A stretch of 5,163 nt of DNA from an uncultured Eubacteriales bacterium. Its GTDB lineage: Bacteria; Bacillota; Clostridia; Oscillospirales; Acutalibacteraceae. The stretch spans positions 1 to 5,163 of the forward strand of contig ONYV01000107.1 in NCBI GenBank assembly GCA_900322105.1, in the 5' to 3' direction. The notes below the pieces were generated by a model. The model made no database searches and was not told the origin of the DNA. It saw only the letters and a list, made by a program, of their open reading frames with translations. The position numbers and the translations under genes were made by a program. Below are positions 4,409 through 5,163 of the stretch, piece after piece. Numbering within the stretch: position 1 is the stretch's first letter; the number at the start of each line of letters is the position of its first letter.

Positions 4409-5163
4409 CTTGTTCTGTTTTCTTCTTTCAGCGGCAGGATGCCGCCGATATCATACAGCGGTTCTTTGGAAAGCGACAGCAGCCGAACACCGTAGTTTTT
4501 GGCAAAAGCACTGATGATATCGTAGTCGGGATGTTGTCGGATCTCTCCGCTGAACGCAAGCATATCTTTTGAGATCATTCCGCAGCACCCGCCGATGAAA
4601 CCGTAATCATATCCCGATAGCCCGATATGACCCGAACGGATCTTCAAAACATCGATCTGATGCTGTTTGCAGACCCGATAGACGGACTCATCCGCAGTGA
4701 TCAGCGCATTTTCAGCGATCACGGCTGACGAGCATTTTGTATAACGCTGATTGGTGTGAAGTATCATTACGCCGTGTTTTGCAAGCAGCTGCAAAAGCGC
4801 TTGATCGGCATATTTTGTATGACACAAAGCTTGTTTTCCGAGAAGACAGACATTCAAAAGCGACTTTTCGGCTGTGACCGCTTCAAAACTTTTCCGACAG
4901 TGAAAACCTTCCTGCGTCAGTTTCCGAAACGTATCCTCCGATAGACTGTCGGCAACGACTATTTCACTGTTTCCGATATGGCAAAAGGACATATCCGCAT
5001 GATACCTCTCTTCTCCCCTGATCATTGGGAGCGGTTCGGTCGGTATGATGCGGATATGCAGCTTTTTCAGCGCTTCAATCAGAAGCGGCTTTCGGGCAGA
5101 CATGACCACAAGAGTCACATCCGCAGTCGGGAGATGAGGTTTTTTAATATACTGTTCGTTCAT
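4399..5163 (-). CDS. protein of unknown function, probable GME-fold DUF6873 family
   Basis: This frame encodes 254 residues. The ATG is exactly at the window edge, so its upstream sites are not visible and the true start could lie further out. There is no signal peptide or membrane segment, so it should be cytoplasmic. From memory the sequence resembles the clostridial DUF6873 family, assigned to the guanidino-modifying-enzyme (GME) fold shared with arginine deiminase and dimethylarginine hydrolase. No reaction has been established that I know of. Notable conserved-looking segments are RYHADMSFCHIG (53-64), ALCHTKYAD (112-120), QRYTKCSSAVIAENALITAD (139-158) and GFIGGCCGMISKDMLAFSGEI (188-208), followed by HPDYDII. 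His55/Asp57, Cys144, Asp158 and Cys193/Cys194 are candidate functional residues, by inference only. It converges on the small Smr gene and ends in a shared terminator. It is outside the trmN6 operon. Confidence 0.7.
   Translation of the reverse strand: MNEQYIKKPHLPTADVTLVVMSARKPLLIEALKKLHIRIIPTEPLPMIRGEERYHADMSFCHIGNSEIVVADSLSEDTFRKLTQEGFHCRKSFEAVTAEKSLLNVCLLGKQALCHTKYADQALLQLLAKHGVMILHTNQRYTKCSSAVIAENALITADESVYRVCKQHQIDVLKIRSGHIGLSGYDYGFIGGCCGMISKDMLAFSGEIRQHPDYDIISAFAKNYGVRLLSLSKEPLYDIGGILPLKEENRTSGV

Noticed and set aside
1..5163. CRISPR array, insertion sequence, prophage, toxin-antitoxin or defence system.
   Set aside because: There are no regularly spaced repeats, transposase or integrase motifs, terminal inverted repeats or recognisable defence domains; the genes are housekeeping families plus one unknown.

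Overview
The window comes from a low-to-mid GC Gram-positive anaerobe, most likely a member of the Clostridia (an Oscillospiraceae/Ruminococcus-like genome is my guess). The evidence is strong AGGAGG-type ribosome binding sites, a DacF-type D,D-carboxypeptidase, a trmN6-rsmI pair arranged as in Bacillota, a very small stand-alone Smr protein, and a clostridial-type protein of unknown function. No phage, transposon, CRISPR, rRNA or tRNA signature is visible. This is mainly a chromosomal housekeeping region.

Layout. At the left edge (2-394, +) is the C-terminal part of a D,D-carboxypeptidase-like serine peptidase. It runs head-on into a second, complete member of the same family (385-1536, -), and the two reading frames overlap by 10 bp at their stops. 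From right to left on the minus strand there is an apparent four-gene operon: trmN6 (3833-3090), rsmI (3089-2268), maf (2241-1597) and dacF (1536-385). A good sigma-A promoter lies just upstream (TATAAT at 3877-3872). trmN6 and rsmI abut as TAA-ATG, maf follows after 26 nt, and dacF after 60 nt. The maf-dacF gap folds into a long hairpin that would bury the dacF ribosome binding site.

A 302-bp region without a convincing gene (3834-4135) holds divergent promoters for the operon and for a small Smr-domain gene (4136-4378, +). The Smr gene faces a 254-codon minus-strand gene at the right edge (5163-4399), which looks like the GME-fold family DUF6873. A shared hairpin terminator covers both of their stop codons.

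How the genes fit together. trmN6 and rsmI modify tRNA and 16S rRNA. Maf hydrolyses non-canonical or excess nucleoside triphosphates and is historically linked to septum formation. DacF trims peptidoglycan peptides outside the membrane. The likely logic is growth-linked co-transcription, with the dacF leader hairpin able to set cell-wall enzyme output separately.

The most unusual points are the dacF leader hairpin, the Lys/Glu simple-repeat tail on Maf, the stop-on-stop terminator at 4369-4408, and the uncharacterised right-edge gene. I found no clearly new multi-gene system.
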